This document shows positions 39,001 through 48,934 of a stretch of 64,000 nt of DNA, in pieces. Numbering within the stretch: the stretch's first letter is position 1; each line of letters starts with the position of its first letter. The stretch covers positions 1 to 64,000 of the forward strand of contig NZ_RKKE01000003.1 of assembly GCF_003797125.1 (NCBI RefSeq), read 5' to 3'. This DNA comes from Shewanella frigidimarina (GTDB taxonomy: Bacteria > Pseudomonadota > Gammaproteobacteria > Enterobacterales > Shewanellaceae). Made by a program: the position numbers and the translations under genes. The notes under the pieces are model-generated. The model did no database searches. It saw nothing but the letters and a program-made list of their open reading frames with translations, and was not told where the DNA came from.

Positions 39001-39257
39001 ATAACCCTTTTTAATCCTTGAACACTTTCTAAGGCTTGTTCAATTTTAATGGTAATGCCTTCTTCCACTTCTTGTGGTGCAGTACCTGGGTAAACGGCGC
39101 TAAATTGAATCCAGTTAACTTCAACAGCAGGGAAGAATTGCTTACGGATTGTATTGGCGGTCAACAGACCACCGAGTATGATAATGATCATCAACAAGTT
39201 TGCTGCTACGCTATTGCGGGCAAACCAGGCGATAATTCCTTTGTTAGTATCGTCCAT
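36072..39257 (-). CDS. RND efflux transporter, inner-membrane pump
   Basis: A 1061-aa proton-driven RND permease. The first membrane helix is at about 20-38, and the proton-relay helices carry LVLGIVVDDAIVMGE (paired aspartates). Two large periplasmic loops and about twelve membrane segments are visible in the usual duplicated layout. The subfamily resembles the uncharacterised AcrB-like pumps with short adaptors found in Shewanella, rather than the CusA metal exporters. It begins 5 nt after the adaptor gene, whose last codons provide AAGG as ribosome binding site. An outer-membrane TolC is not encoded here. Substrates are unknown. Confidence 0.93.
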   Translation of the reverse strand: MDDTNKGIIAWFARNSVAANLLMIIIILGGLLTANTIRKQFFPAVEVNWIQFSAVYPGTAPQEVEEGITIKIEQALESVQGLKRVITYSNRNIAQGYFQVEDSYDPQVVLEEVKSEIDSISTFPGGMEPPKVERIKFRQEVMYLSLYGDLNQKQLKDLGERINDEIMQLPGVNISEYYSGLSYEIGIEVSKDRLREFGITFNDVAEAVRGYSRNMSAGQIKAENGYINLRVQNQAYVGYEFEQLPLLTLDDGTKILLGDIASVNDGFEEGIQYSKFNGKNSVTFFIGAGKNQSITDVADTINSFVDKQQKILPQGVKLEPWVDMTYYLDGRLQLMLDSMKSGAILVFIMLALFLRVRLAFWVMMGLPVCFLGTLLFMPMAFFDVTINVISLFAFILVLGIVVDDAIVMGESAHSESEEHGQSIDSVIRGVKKVAMPATFGVLTTIAAFLPITMDDGPSSAFGQAIGFVVILCLLFSLIESKLILPAHLAHMKKPTIVKPGSKNPLDWLRNGVNFVQGKIDRGLTKFIKSVYRPSLELAVEYRYAVIMLFISLILICVGLYMGGLVRFIGQPKIPHDFPRVTVEMNVDASEKSTLAAALAIEQTLYDVDKKIEQQYGQKMISDMQVDLKGQTTAEVMTKLVDPSLRPMDTFALADLWRKAMPQIPGVKSFSIQDSLMGGGREDGDISFRLEGKDESQLVAASLALKAKLNSLKGVSDVNDSRQSSAKEVQFQLKPLANALGLTLANIASQVGNSFYGLEAQRIIRNGEEIKVMLRYPEEQRNSIALVQDVMINTPQGAELPLSEVAEIMVVQGVNSIRRENGNRTINVWANVDADQTEPFKLAKDIRDNFMPELLIKYPRVHSEVSGSIQEQLDSADTQMRDFILSLLLIYSLLAIPLRSYIQPVMIMSVIPFGVIGSVMGHIILGIDLSVLSMFGIIAAAGVVVNDSLVMVDYVNNSRKAGVPMKQAVLNAGCRRFRAIMLTSLTTFMGLVPIMAETSMQAQMVIPMAVSLAFGVLFATVVTLCLIPCLYIAIEDGKALIRKVINIYVPAPSSAIPATEQH

Positions 39258-39262
39258 GATGT

Positions 39263-40450
39263 TTATTTACCTTCCATCGCAAGTTCAGTTTTTTCTGTTT
39301 CTACTGACTCATCTTGTAAGATTTTATCTTCAGGCAAAGCGAGTTGCATACCTTCTAGCGGGTAATCAAGCGCTGATGTGATAACTTGCACGCCTGATTC
39401 AATACCTTCGGAAATCACTACATTCGCGCCTTCTTGGCGAATAATGTTAACAGGTTTATAACGTAAGGTTTTGTCGCTATCCATCACGGCAACTAAACCA
39501 TTTACAATCAAATGACGCGGAATAATGGCCACATTACCGGCATTACTGCCTTCAACATAGGCGGTAACATAGGTGCCAAATCGTAATTCATTTTTATCGC
39601 TATTGAGTCCGTATGGGTCGTCTATTTCGGCAACCAGGTATGTCATGCGGCTTTTGCTGTCGACCACGCCTTCACTGCGAACAATTTTTCCTATCCACTC
39701 TTGTTTGCTTCCAGCAAAGTTACCCACTAATCGTACCTCAGCATGAGTGCCTTTTTGATCTAAATATTGCATTTCTTTATCGGCAAGCGGTAAGCGGATT
39801 TCTGCTGTATCAGTATTGTAAACATGACCAATTTTACTGCCAGTGGTGACGTATGCACCTAAACCGATTTCACGGCTGGAAATCAGTGCATCATACGGCG
39901 CGCGGATAACCGTACGCTCTAAATCACGTTGTGCACGTAATAAACCCGCTTCAGCACTTTTTAGTTTGGCTAATTCTTGTGCTAATTGTGGCTTGCGTAA
40001 ACTGAGATCGGTTGGCTTACTGCTGGTTATCTCGGCCCATTCTCGTAAGGCGACTTCCGCATTGGCTCGTTCTTGCACCATGTTGGCTTTAGATGAGGCT
40101 ATGTTTGCTTGAGCATCTAATAAACCTGCTTCATAGTCACTGGGATCAATTTTAGCTAAAACATCACCTTTTTTAACAAAGCCACCCTTGACGAATTTAT
40201 CGGCTAAATAAATAATTTCACCGCTGACTTGTGCGACGAGTTCGGTGTCGTATTTTGCCGCGACAACACCGTATGAACTGACTGAGAAGGTCATCGGTTT
40301 ATATTCAAGTGCTTCAACCGACACTAATGGGGTGGTATCAACTGCAGGCTTTTCTTCAGGCGGTTTTTTTAGTGCAGCAATTCCAACTAAACCGGCTATT
40401 CCAATACCTAATACTATGATGGGTAATATTATTTGTTTTTTAGTAGCCAC
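39263..40450 (-). CDS. RND periplasmic adaptor (membrane fusion protein)
   Basis: A 395-aa HlyD/AcrA-type adaptor. A single N-terminal membrane anchor (about 6-27) has no lipobox cysteine. It is followed by a barrel-sandwich lipoyl-like half (VSGEIIYLADKFVKGGFVKKG), a short coiled-coil hairpin (about 105-165), the second half (ERTVIRAPYDALISSREIG), and a beta-barrel domain. The start is GTG with AAGGAAG 4 nt upstream. It is the first gene of a two-gene pump operon, and the stop is 5 nt from the pump start. No local regulator is encoded. Confidence 0.92.
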   Translation of the reverse strand: MATKKQIILPIIVLGIGIAGLVGIAALKKPPEEKPAVDTTPLVSVEALEYKPMTFSVSSYGVVAAKYDTELVAQVSGEIIYLADKFVKGGFVKKGDVLAKIDPSDYEAGLLDAQANIASSKANMVQERANAEVALREWAEITSSKPTDLSLRKPQLAQELAKLKSAEAGLLRAQRDLERTVIRAPYDALISSREIGLGAYVTTGSKIGHVYNTDTAEIRLPLADKEMQYLDQKGTHAEVRLVGNFAGSKQEWIGKIVRSEGVVDSKSRMTYLVAEIDDPYGLNSDKNELRFGTYVTAYVEGSNAGNVAIIPRHLIVNGLVAVMDSDKTLRYKPVNIIRQEGANVVISEGIESGVQVITSALDYPLEGMQLALPEDKILQDESVETEKTELAMEGK

Positions 40451-40630
40451 AATGCTTCCTTTTTATAATCCGATATTTTTGCAGTAAGTTCATTTCATAC
40501 CGCCAATAGTTTTTTTTCTACTGTATATGTTAATCGATATGTTTAGTGTTTGTTGTTTCATTGTGTAAACTTGTGTGTCAACTACTAGCATGTGAACTCA
40601 TGACAAAAAAACCTTTAGGGAACTGATATT

Positions 40631-41191
40631 GTGCAGATTGAAAACACCTCTAGATTACAGTTGTCATTAATGACCCTTAATGACAGCGCACTATTATTTG
40701 AACTAGACCAAGATGAACGAGTCATGCACTTTCTTAATGGTGGCAATAAAACCACTCAGCATCAGATAGATACGATCATGTTGCCAAGATTGGCTCAATA
40801 TTTAAATCCGTCAAAAGGTTGGGGATTATGGAAAGTCCATGCGCTCGATTGTGACGCCAATGATCAACACGGGTTAAGCGGCGAGTATTTAGGCTGGGTA
40901 TTAGTCAGACCAATGTACTTTTTCACCCAAGCACAACCACATAACTTGGAATTAGGTTGGCGTTTTAAGCATATTTGTTGGGGTAAGGGCTATGCTACAG
41001 AAGCTGCCAAAGCGGTTATGGATACAGTCAGTGAGCCTGATGGCGTGACTCATGTGAGTGCCGTTGCTGTAGAGGACAATCTTGCCTCAATTGCGATTAT
41101 GAAAAAACTCGGTATGACGTTTCAACATAAAAGTATTCACCGCGATCCTTTAGGCGATACTGAAGCAGTGTTTTATCAAAAAGCGGTGTAA
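40631..41191 (+). CDS. GNAT family N-acetyltransferase (RimJ/RimL type)
   Basis: A 186-aa cytosolic acetyltransferase. The N-terminal TSRLQLSLMTLNDSALLFEL is typical of the RimJ/RimL-like group, and the acetyl-CoA pyrophosphate loop is visible in WGKGYATEAAKAVMDT, followed by AVEDNLASIAIMKKLGM. The start is GTG. The target (ribosomal protein, antibiotic or small molecule) is not deducible. It is divergent from the efflux operon and convergent with trxB, sharing a terminator with it. Confidence 0.85.
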   Translation: MQIENTSRLQLSLMTLNDSALLFELDQDERVMHFLNGGNKTTQHQIDTIMLPRLAQYLNPSKGWGLWKVHALDCDANDQHGLSGEYLGWVLVRPMYFFTQAQPHNLELGWRFKHICWGKGYATEAAKAVMDTVSEPDGVTHVSAVAVEDNLASIAIMKKLGMTFQHKSIHRDPLGDTEAVFYQKAV

Positions 41192-41207
41192 TGTTTTTTA
41201 AGGCAAT

Positions 41208-41236
41208 AAAAAAGAGCAGCCTGAGCTGCTCTTTTG
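41208..41236. terminator. Shared terminator of GNAT gene and trxB
   Basis: AAAAGAGCAGC and GCTGCTCTTTT form an 11-bp stem with a 4-nt loop between convergent genes, with T tracts on both strands. Confidence 0.85.
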
Positions 41237-41255
41237 TTGTATTACATCCAGTCGA

Positions 41256-42763
<1,508 letters not shown>

Positions 42764-43792
42764 ATGCCAAATAATATAGAGCTATGCTATAGCAAAAGTA
42801 ATACCTACCCAGTTAACCCAAATAACGAACAAGTCTTTGCCACGTTTCAACAAGACAATCCACATATTAATGGTGCTTTTGTTTCTGCTGGCACCCCTTT
42901 CATTATGCGTAGTGGCAACACTAATGGTACTAATTGGCGCCAAGAAAGACCTGAATTAGTCTGCACGCTTAATCAAATACAATCTTTACCACAACAAGCA
43001 AAACGAAATATCGCTTTGATGGATGATATGTTTGGAGGCGAAAACCTACAAGCACTCGCTGATTTTTATCAAGCAGAGTTAGCACCCATGCTGCGCAATG
43101 AAAGCATAGGAGCCATAGGCGCAGCATCAACTGCCTTAGATACAAGATTAAGTAACTTTGCTAAAGCCGCGAATAAACTTCAAGATGCATTATAGAAAGT
43201 AAGAATTGGCGCACAAGCAAAATATCCTAAAGCCCAAATGATGATGTTAGAACAAAACGCAAGGGAACTAGGGAAAGACTTTAATCAAAAGTTCCAAGCA
43301 GAAATCAATAAATACATTGGTCGGGTCAAAAGCAAAAGAGGTACTGTTTACAGTAATGCTGATCGAGGTATCAATAAAGCAAAAAGCGGTAGGTCCATAA
43401 AACCGATTCAATTTACCTCTACAGTCGATTTTCAAAATTTACGTGCTTTTGAAATGGGAGCTAATGTTCTCGGTAAAGGATTAATTGTGCTTGATGCTGG
43501 GATTCGTGTGGGCAATGTACATGTTGATTATTTAGCTGGAGCTAATTGGCAAAAAAGAGCAGCAGTTGAAACTGCCGGTTTTGGTTTGAGTACTGCGGCA
43601 GGTTTATGGGGGGGAGGTCAAGTCGTAGCAGCTGGCCTAGGTGTTGCTATGCTAGCTACGCCTGTTGGATGGGTCATTATTATCGGTACTGCCATAACGG
43701 TTGGAGTTGTAGCGGCTAAAGGTGGAGATATTGCTGGGAAATGGGCTGCCAATAAAGCCTATAATATCGGAGATTGGCTTAATAGCCTGTAA
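42764..43792 (+). pseudogene. Toxin-like gene interrupted by one in-frame amber codon
   Basis: Two open segments (42764-43195 and 43196-43792) are in the same frame, split only by TAG at 43193-43195; together they would make 342 aa. AAAGGA lies 8 nt before the first ATG. The start resembles a LysM-like module (QVFATFQQDNPHINGAFVSA then GTPFIM), the middle is helical, and the last 100 residues contain glycine/alanine-rich hydrophobic stretches (GFGLSTAAGLWGGGQVVAAG, VGWVIIIGTAITVGVVAA) ending DWLNSL. Together with two small membrane proteins behind it, this suggests a membrane-disrupting antibacterial effector, possibly of a type VI system like the Tme family; that comparison is inference. The second part could be translated alone from an internal ATG at 43238 but has no good ribosome binding site. 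Confidence 0.6.
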
Positions 43793-43803
43793 AGGAGGTA
43801 TTC

Positions 43804-44163
43804 ATGTCAGAACTATCAACTGAAGACTGGATGAGTATATTTTTTTTTATTACCTTCTGTATGTGGAGTATTTCTGTACTTTTGTTTGGCCGAATTACCG
43901 TTAAGCATATTGAGCGCGAAATGGCAAAAGAGGACATATTACCAGCAGAATGGGATAAAGGCATAGGTATGAGATACCCCGCTTATGCGAGTATTATCAT
44001 GCGCCCTAACGCTAAAAGGCATGCTTCTATTGTTGACATAGAAGCTACAAAGCGCTTTAGTCGAAAAGTCGACTGGTATTTGGCTGTATTTGTACAGATC
44101 TCTAGTGTCGTGTTTTTTACTCTTATGTTTACTGTTGCTTATCTATACGGCCCTGATAGCTAG
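43804..44163 (+). CDS. Putative immunity protein, two membrane segments
   Basis: A 119-aa membrane protein with hydrophobic helices at about 10-30 (IFFFITFCMWSISVLLFG) and 95-115, joined by a charged cytosolic or periplasmic region. AGGAGG stands 5 nt before the ATG, directly after the toxin stop (11-nt gap), so the two are co-transcribed and the ribosome binding site is stronger than that of the toxin gene. It is paralogous along its full length to the protein at 44306-44665 (shared LFGRIT, KHIE/KHLE, AWDKGIG/EWDKGIG, KRHAS, IEATKRFSR). An immunity function is inferred from position, size and topology; no immunity family was recognised. Confidence 0.65.
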   Translation: MSELSTEDWMSIFFFITFCMWSISVLLFGRITVKHIEREMAKEDILPAEWDKGIGMRYPAYASIIMRPNAKRHASIVDIEATKRFSRKVDWYLAVFVQISSVVFFTLMFTVAYLYGPDS

Positions 44164-44181
44164 CAAAATTGGTTGCGTTAA

Positions 44182-44295
44182 TATTTAGATACGACGATAA
44201 CAATCGGTATTGTGGTGACTAAGGCCGGTAATGGGATTGAGATATTCGGAGCTAATAAAGCCTTTAATTTAGGTGACTGGTTAAATAGCCTATAG
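44182..44295 (+). pseudogene. Truncated second copy of the toxin C-terminus
   Basis: An open segment without a start codon encodes TTITIGIVVTKAGNGIE and then GANKAFNLGDWLNSL before TAG. It aligns with the last 35 residues of the toxin-like protein (GTAITVGVVAAKGGD, AANKAYNIGDWLNSL), and similarity extends to the DNA. The distance from its stop to the next start (10 nt) matches that of the first toxin-immunity pair. I read this as the remnant of a second toxin gene or an orphan toxin tip. Confidence 0.75.
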
Positions 44296-44305
44296 CGAGG
44301 GATTT

Positions 44306-44665
44306 ATGGAAGAGTTATCCACTGAAAGCTTGATGGCGGTAGTGTTTTTTATTGTATTGCTTATATGGGGTACTGCCATATTTTTATTTGGCCGCATTAC
44401 TATTAAACATCTTGAGCAAGAAATGTTGAAAGAAGGGATAGAGCCCCCTGCTTGGGATAAAGGTATTGGTGCACGAATGGTTGCTTACGCTGGGATTATA
44501 GCTTGGCCCAACCTCAAACGTCATGCTTCTCTTGTTAATATTGAAGCGACAAAGCGCTTTAGTCGAAGCAAAGACAAAAAACTTGCGTGGTTCTATATTA
44601 TTTCTTCGGTAAGTATTTTTACTCTTGGATTAATTATTTACTATCTATATATCCATAAGAGTTAA
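44306..44665 (+). CDS. Putative immunity protein, paralogue 2
   Basis: A 119-aa protein with two hydrophobic helices (about 9-29, VVFFIVLLIWGTAIFLFG; and 96-115) and the same layout as the protein at 43804-44163, to which it is clearly homologous but diverged, especially in the middle (RMVAYAGIIAWPNLKRHASL against RYPAYASIIMRPNAKRHASI). GCGAGGG lies 7 nt before the ATG. It follows a toxin tail fragment, so it probably matched a second, now truncated, toxin variant. Conservation of its frame suggests it is still under selection, perhaps against toxins of neighbours; that is inference. Confidence 0.65.
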   Translation: MEELSTESLMAVVFFIVLLIWGTAIFLFGRITIKHLEQEMLKEGIEPPAWDKGIGARMVAYAGIIAWPNLKRHASLVNIEATKRFSRSKDKKLAWFYIISSVSIFTLGLIIYYLYIHKS

Positions 44666-44767
44666 TAGTGTTACTGGGTGATTGATTTTACATCGATGAG
44701 TAATATTAAGTACAAGCTAACAAAAAAATCTATCCTCTGCTGTTGGTCAAATAGGGTGTTTTTGTTT

Positions 44768-44806
44768 CATTGTTGAAATAAGGACATCTCTCTTATTTCA
44801 ACAATG
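44768..44806. repeat. 15-bp perfect inverted repeat ending the island
   Basis: CATTGTTGAAATAAG (44768-44782) and CTTATTTCAACAATG (44792-44806) pair perfectly around a 9-nt loop. Neither strand has a T tract right after the stem. It separates the immunity genes from msrA and may end transcription weakly or mark an island boundary. Confidence 0.6.
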
Positions 44807-44879
44807 TGTCGTAAACTCAAAAATCTCAGTGATTTTGGTTGATCACGTAATAAGAAAAGTACTATTTATCTCAATCCAA

Positions 44880-45359
44880 TTAGTAAACCAAATGACAAGT
44901 TGGTAAATTATTTTTTTCTAAATAATTCTGATGGTATTCTTCGGCAATGTGGAATGTTTGTATCGGTACAATTTCAGTCACAATATGACGCTGCCCCCAT
45001 TTACCACTGCGTGCTAACGCCAGTTTAGAGCTTTCAGCTTGGGCTTTTTGCTCTTTATCGTGGAAAAAAATCGTACTGCGATATTGTGTGCCAATGTCGC
45101 CGCCCTGCATATTCAGCATGGTTGGGTTGTGGTTTTTCCAAAAAGTGTCCAACAATTCGTTGTAACTGACGACTTCTGGATCAAACTCAACTTGCACCAC
45201 TTCTGCATGACCAGTGGAACCCGTCTTCACTTCTTTATATGTCGTCGCACTGTCTTTGCCACCCATGTAGCCACACGTTGCGTTAATGACGCCGTTAATT
45301 TCACGGAAAAAATATTCAACACCCCAAAAACAGCCTGCACCAAATGTTGCTAACGCCAT
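44880..45359 (-). CDS. msrA: Peptide-methionine (S)-S-oxide reductase MsrA
   Basis: A 159-aa repair enzyme that reduces methionine-S-sulfoxide. The catalytic motif GAGCFWGVEYFF is at the N-terminus, with YMGGKDSATTYKEV, GHAEVVQVEFDP and FWKNHNPTMLNMQGGDIG conserved. It is the short form of MsrA and has no MsrB fusion. Its last residues (NLPTCHLVY) hold one cysteine that may act in resolving. The gene is divergent from astE. Confidence 0.95.
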   Translation of the reverse strand: MALATFGAGCFWGVEYFFREINGVINATCGYMGGKDSATTYKEVKTGSTGHAEVVQVEFDPEVVSYNELLDTFWKNHNPTMLNMQGGDIGTQYRSTIFFHDKEQKAQAESSKLALARSGKWGQRHIVTEIVPIQTFHIAEEYHQNYLEKNNLPTCHLVY

Positions 45360-45580
45360 GACAAACCCTTAAAACAAATTATAGAAGTCTAGATGGCTGT
45401 AATTGTGTTGAATATCGACAATATTTGCAAGCAAACTTTTATTAATAAATAAATCTAAGTTATGCCACCAATAAAATAGCGTTTGGCTATGATAGAATCC
45501 GCCACAATAGGCAGTAATAGTTAACATCGTTTTACGTCAAAGTTAACTACGCCATATAATAATGAGACAAGGAGTTGATA

Positions 45581-46609
45581 GTGTTATCTGACCTGATGAT
45601 AAACCGCGATTTTTTAGCCTATACCTTAGCCAATCCAAATCAATTACCTGCGGCATATGATTTTATGTTGGCAGATCATACTCGCGTAGATGTGTGGGAT
45701 ACGGGAGTGATTGTATTTACGCCGGCTAATGCCACCAAAGACATCGTGCTGTCTTGTGCTGTGCACGGTAATGAAACTGCACCGATTGAAATCTGTAATC
45801 AACTCATTAAAGATTTGCTGACTCAACGCATTGTAGCCAAGCAGCGGGTGATGTTTTTAATTGGTAATCCGGCAGCGATCATCAATAAAACCCGTTTTAT
45901 TGATGAAAACATGAATCGTCTTTTTAGTGGCGCGCATTCTAAAGGCGAGGGCTTAAGCCATCCAGAGCGTCACCGTGCCAAAGCATTAGAGCAATACGTG
46001 GCTGATTTTTTCAATGCTAATAGCGACAACCAACGTATTCATTACGACTTACATACTGCTATCCGTGCCTCAAAGCATGAAAAGTTTGCCATTTACCCAT
46101 ACCGCCCAGGCCGTGCTTTCAGCGGTGAACAAATTATGTTTTTGGCGGCATGTGGCGTTGATACTATGTTGTTTCACCACGAACCAACAACAACGTTTAG
46201 TTATTATTCGTCAGAGCAATTCCAAGCAGATGCTTTTACAGTGGAATTAGGCAAAGTGATGCCATTTGGCCAAAATGACATGAGTCGTTTTGCACAAACT
46301 CATACTATGCTTGAAAAGTTGATTACTGAAACTAAGTTAGCACCTGTTGAGTTCGACCCTAGCAAGGTCAACTTGTATAAGGTATCGCGCTCTATTAACA
46401 AGCACTTTGATGATTTTGAATTTAGCTTTGCAGGCGATGCAGAAAACTTCAGTGCCTTTAGTCAGGGCGAGGTATTAGCGACAGAAGGCGGTAATGCCAT
46501 CATTGTTGAATACCCACAAGAAGCCATCGTATTTCCCAATGCAAATGTGCCCATTGGGCAACGTACAGTGCTATGTTTAGTACCTGCACCAAACGAGTCA
46601 ATTTTATAG
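45581..46609 (+). CDS. astE: Succinylglutamate desuccinylase AstE
   Basis: A 342-aa zinc carboxypeptidase-like enzyme that splits N-succinylglutamate to succinate and glutamate, the last step of the AST arginine pathway. Zinc ligands are visible in [13 protein letters not shown] (His and Glu) and in [11 protein letters not shown] (His), with DENMNRLF and FTVELGKV conserved. I placed the start at GTG 45581, since AAGGAG lies 6 nt upstream. The other ast genes are not adjacent. It precedes the bkd operon by about 155 bp. Confidence 0.92.
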   Translation: MLSDLMINRDFLAYTLANPNQLPAAYDFMLADHTRVDVWDTGVIVFTPANATKDIVLSCAVHGNETAPIEICNQLIKDLLTQRIVAKQRVMFLIGNPAAIINKTRFIDENMNRLFSGAHSKGEGLSHPERHRAKALEQYVADFFNANSDNQRIHYDLHTAIRASKHEKFAIYPYRPGRAFSGEQIMFLAACGVDTMLFHHEPTTTFSYYSSEQFQADAFTVELGKVMPFGQNDMSRFAQTHTMLEKLITETKLAPVEFDPSKVNLYKVSRSINKHFDDFEFSFAGDAENFSAFSQGEVLATEGGNAIIVEYPQEAIVFPNANVPIGQRTVLCLVPAPNESIL

Positions 46610-46765
46610 TCGTAAAGCAATATATACATGTCAATCGTGAGTAAAATGCGATTACAGTGAGAGTAAGTATTGATAGGTAGTTTACGTTAACGTAATGTCT
46701 ACTCGCATAGTATAAATAGAGCCATGTTTATGTTGAACATGGCTCAACAATAACAAGAGCATAAT

Positions 46766-47944
46766 ATGAGCAACGCACCACTGACCAATGAAACAGTGCA
46801 CCGTGTCAGCTTCTTAGACAAAGCGTCATTGCACATCCCCATTTTGCGTATTTTGCAAGCTGATGGCACTACGTATGAAAACGCGGTTCTACCAGTAATC
46901 GACAAGGCTTTGGCCGAAAAAATCTTTGATACTTGTGTTTTTACACGCGTATTAGACGAGCGTATGTTGGGTGCGCAGCGTCAAGGGCGGATTAGTTTTT
47001 ACATGACCTGTACCGGTGAAGAAGCCTCAATTATTGGCAGCACTGCAGCACTTGATAAAGACGACGTCATTTTGGCTCAATATCGTGAGCACGCCTCATT
47101 GCGTTATCGCGGTTTTACGACTGAACAATTTATGAATCAAATGTTCAGTAACGAGAAAGATTTAGGTAAAGGTCGTCAAATGCCGATTCATTACGGCAGC
47201 CGTGAACTCAACTACCAAACCATTTCATCACCACTGGCAACTCAAATTCCACAAGCCACAGGTGTTGCTTATGGTATGAAGCTGCAAGGCAAGCGTAACG
47301 TCGCCATTTGTTACTTTGGCGAAGGTGCAGCATCAGAAGGTGACTTCCATGCTGGTTTGAACATGGCTGCAGTGCTTAAGTCTCCGACCATCTTTTTCTG
47401 TCGTAACAATGGTTATGCGATTTCAACCCCTACAGAAGAGCAATTTGCCGGTAACGGTATTGCTAGTCGGGGAGTTGGTTACGGTATGCATACCATCCGT
47501 GTAGACGGTAACGACATGTTAGCGGTGTTAGCGGCCACGCAACAAGCTCGTGCCCATGCACTAGAACATAATGCACCGGTATTAATTGAAGCGATGACTT
47601 ATCGTTTGGGCGCGCATTCTTCATCAGACGATCCATCTGGATATCGTTCAAAAGAAGAAGAAGCCAAATGGCAGCAACACGATCCAGTAAAACGTTTTAA
47701 GTTATGGATGGTCAATAAAGGCTGGATAACTGAAGCCGATGAAGCCAAGTTATTTGAACGTTATCGCGAAGAAGTGCTAGCAGCAGTTAAAGTGGCTGAA
47801 AAGTTACCTATTCCGAAACTAGATGAAATTATTGAAGATGTGCTTGATAAACCGACTCCAGCATTGAGAAAACAGCTGAAAGAGCTGAAAGAACACATTG
47901 CTAAGTATCCAAAAGCCTATCCAAAAAGCGCAGGGAGACTCTAA
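46766..47944 (+). CDS. bkdA1: Branched-chain 2-oxoacid dehydrogenase E1 alpha subunit
   Basis: A 392-aa thiamine-diphosphate-binding subunit of the complex that converts valine-, leucine- and isoleucine-derived keto acids to acyl-CoA. The TPP signature runs from CYFGEGAASEGDFHAGLNMA to FFCRNNGYAIS. The phosphorylation-loop-like region YRLGAHSSSDDPSGYR is conserved with other BCKDH E1 alpha chains. It starts a three-gene operon bkdA1-bkdA2-bkdB; the next gene begins 3 nt after its stop. Confidence 0.95.
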   Translation: MSNAPLTNETVHRVSFLDKASLHIPILRILQADGTTYENAVLPVIDKALAEKIFDTCVFTRVLDERMLGAQRQGRISFYMTCTGEEASIIGSTAALDKDDVILAQYREHASLRYRGFTTEQFMNQMFSNEKDLGKGRQMPIHYGSRELNYQTISSPLATQIPQATGVAYGMKLQGKRNVAICYFGEGAASEGDFHAGLNMAAVLKSPTIFFCRNNGYAISTPTEEQFAGNGIASRGVGYGMHTIRVDGNDMLAVLAATQQARAHALEHNAPVLIEAMTYRLGAHSSSDDPSGYRSKEEEAKWQQHDPVKRFKLWMVNKGWITEADEAKLFERYREEVLAAVKVAEKLPIPKLDEIIEDVLDKPTPALRKQLKELKEHIAKYPKAYPKSAGRL

Positions 47945-47947
47945 ACC

Positions 47948-48925
47948 GTGGCTCAAATGAATATGTTACACGCCATCAATGAGGCGTTATCAATAGCCAT
48001 GACTGCCGACGAGCGCATGGTGATTTTTGGTGAAGACGTTGGCCACTTCGGTGGAGTTTTTCGCGCGACTTCTGGTTTACAAGAGCAGTTTGGTCGCGAC
48101 CGTTGTTTTAACACGCCGCTAACTGAACAAGGTATTGCTGGTTTTGCTAATGGTCTAGCATCTTATGGCATGACTGCTGTTGCAGAAATTCAGTTTGCTG
48201 ATTATATTTTTCCGGCATTCGATCAAATCGTTAATGAATCAGCAAAATTTAGATACCGCAGTGGTAATCAATTTGATGTGGGTGGGTTAACCTTCCGCAC
48301 ACCATACGGTGGTGGTATTGCCGGTGGACATTACCATTCTCAATCACCTGAAGCCTATTTTACCCAAACACCTGGTTTAAAAGTGGTTATTCCGCGTAAT
48401 CCAGAACAAGCTAAAGGGTTGTTGCTGGCGTCTATTCGCGATCCAAACCCGGTGATTTTCTTTGAACCTAAGCGTTTGTACCGCGCATCTGTTGGCGAAG
48501 TACCTGCCGGTGACTACGTAATAGAGTTAGGCAAAGCACAAGTGGTTAAGCAGGGCAGCGATATTACTGTACTGGCTTGGGGCGCACAGATGGAAATCGT
48601 CGAAAAAGCCTGCGAACGTGCCGAGAAAGAAGGTATTTCATGCGAAATTATCGACTTACGCACAATCGCGCCATGGGATGTTGAAACTATCGCAAAATCA
48701 GTGACCAAAACGGGTCGTTTACTGATTAACCATGAAGCGCCATTAACCGGAGGTTTTGCTGGTGAAATCGCGGCAACGATTCAGCAAGAATGTTTCTTAT
48801 CGCTTGAATCACCGATCAGTCGTGTGTGCGGCTTAGATACGCCTTATCCATTAGTGCATGAAAAAGAATACATGCCAGATGAATTAAAGACCTTCGAAGC
48901 CATCAAGGCCACTGTGTCGTTTTAG
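47948..48925 (+). CDS. bkdA2: Branched-chain 2-oxoacid dehydrogenase E1 beta subunit
   Basis: A 325-aa E1 beta chain, partner of the E1 alpha above, completing the thiamine site. [36 protein letters not shown] and [19 protein letters not shown] are typical, and the C-terminal transketolase-type domain ends [13 protein letters not shown]. The start is GTG with GGGAGA 9 nt upstream, inside the end of bkdA1. It is followed 9 nt later by bkdB. Confidence 0.95.
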   Translation: MAQMNMLHAINEALSIAMTADERMVIFGEDVGHFGGVFRATSGLQEQFGRDRCFNTPLTEQGIAGFANGLASYGMTAVAEIQFADYIFPAFDQIVNESAKFRYRSGNQFDVGGLTFRTPYGGGIAGGHYHSQSPEAYFTQTPGLKVVIPRNPEQAKGLLLASIRDPNPVIFFEPKRLYRASVGEVPAGDYVIELGKAQVVKQGSDITVLAWGAQMEIVEKACERAEKEGISCEIIDLRTIAPWDVETIAKSVTKTGRLLINHEAPLTGGFAGEIAATIQQECFLSLESPISRVCGLDTPYPLVHEKEYMPDELKTFEAIKATVSF

Positions 48926-48934
48926 GAGTAAGAT

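Noticed and set aside
43238..43792. 184-aa gene as a separate toxin subunit
   Set aside because: It is in the same frame as the preceding segment, separated only by one TAG, and its ATG lacks a ribosome binding site; a broken single gene is simpler.
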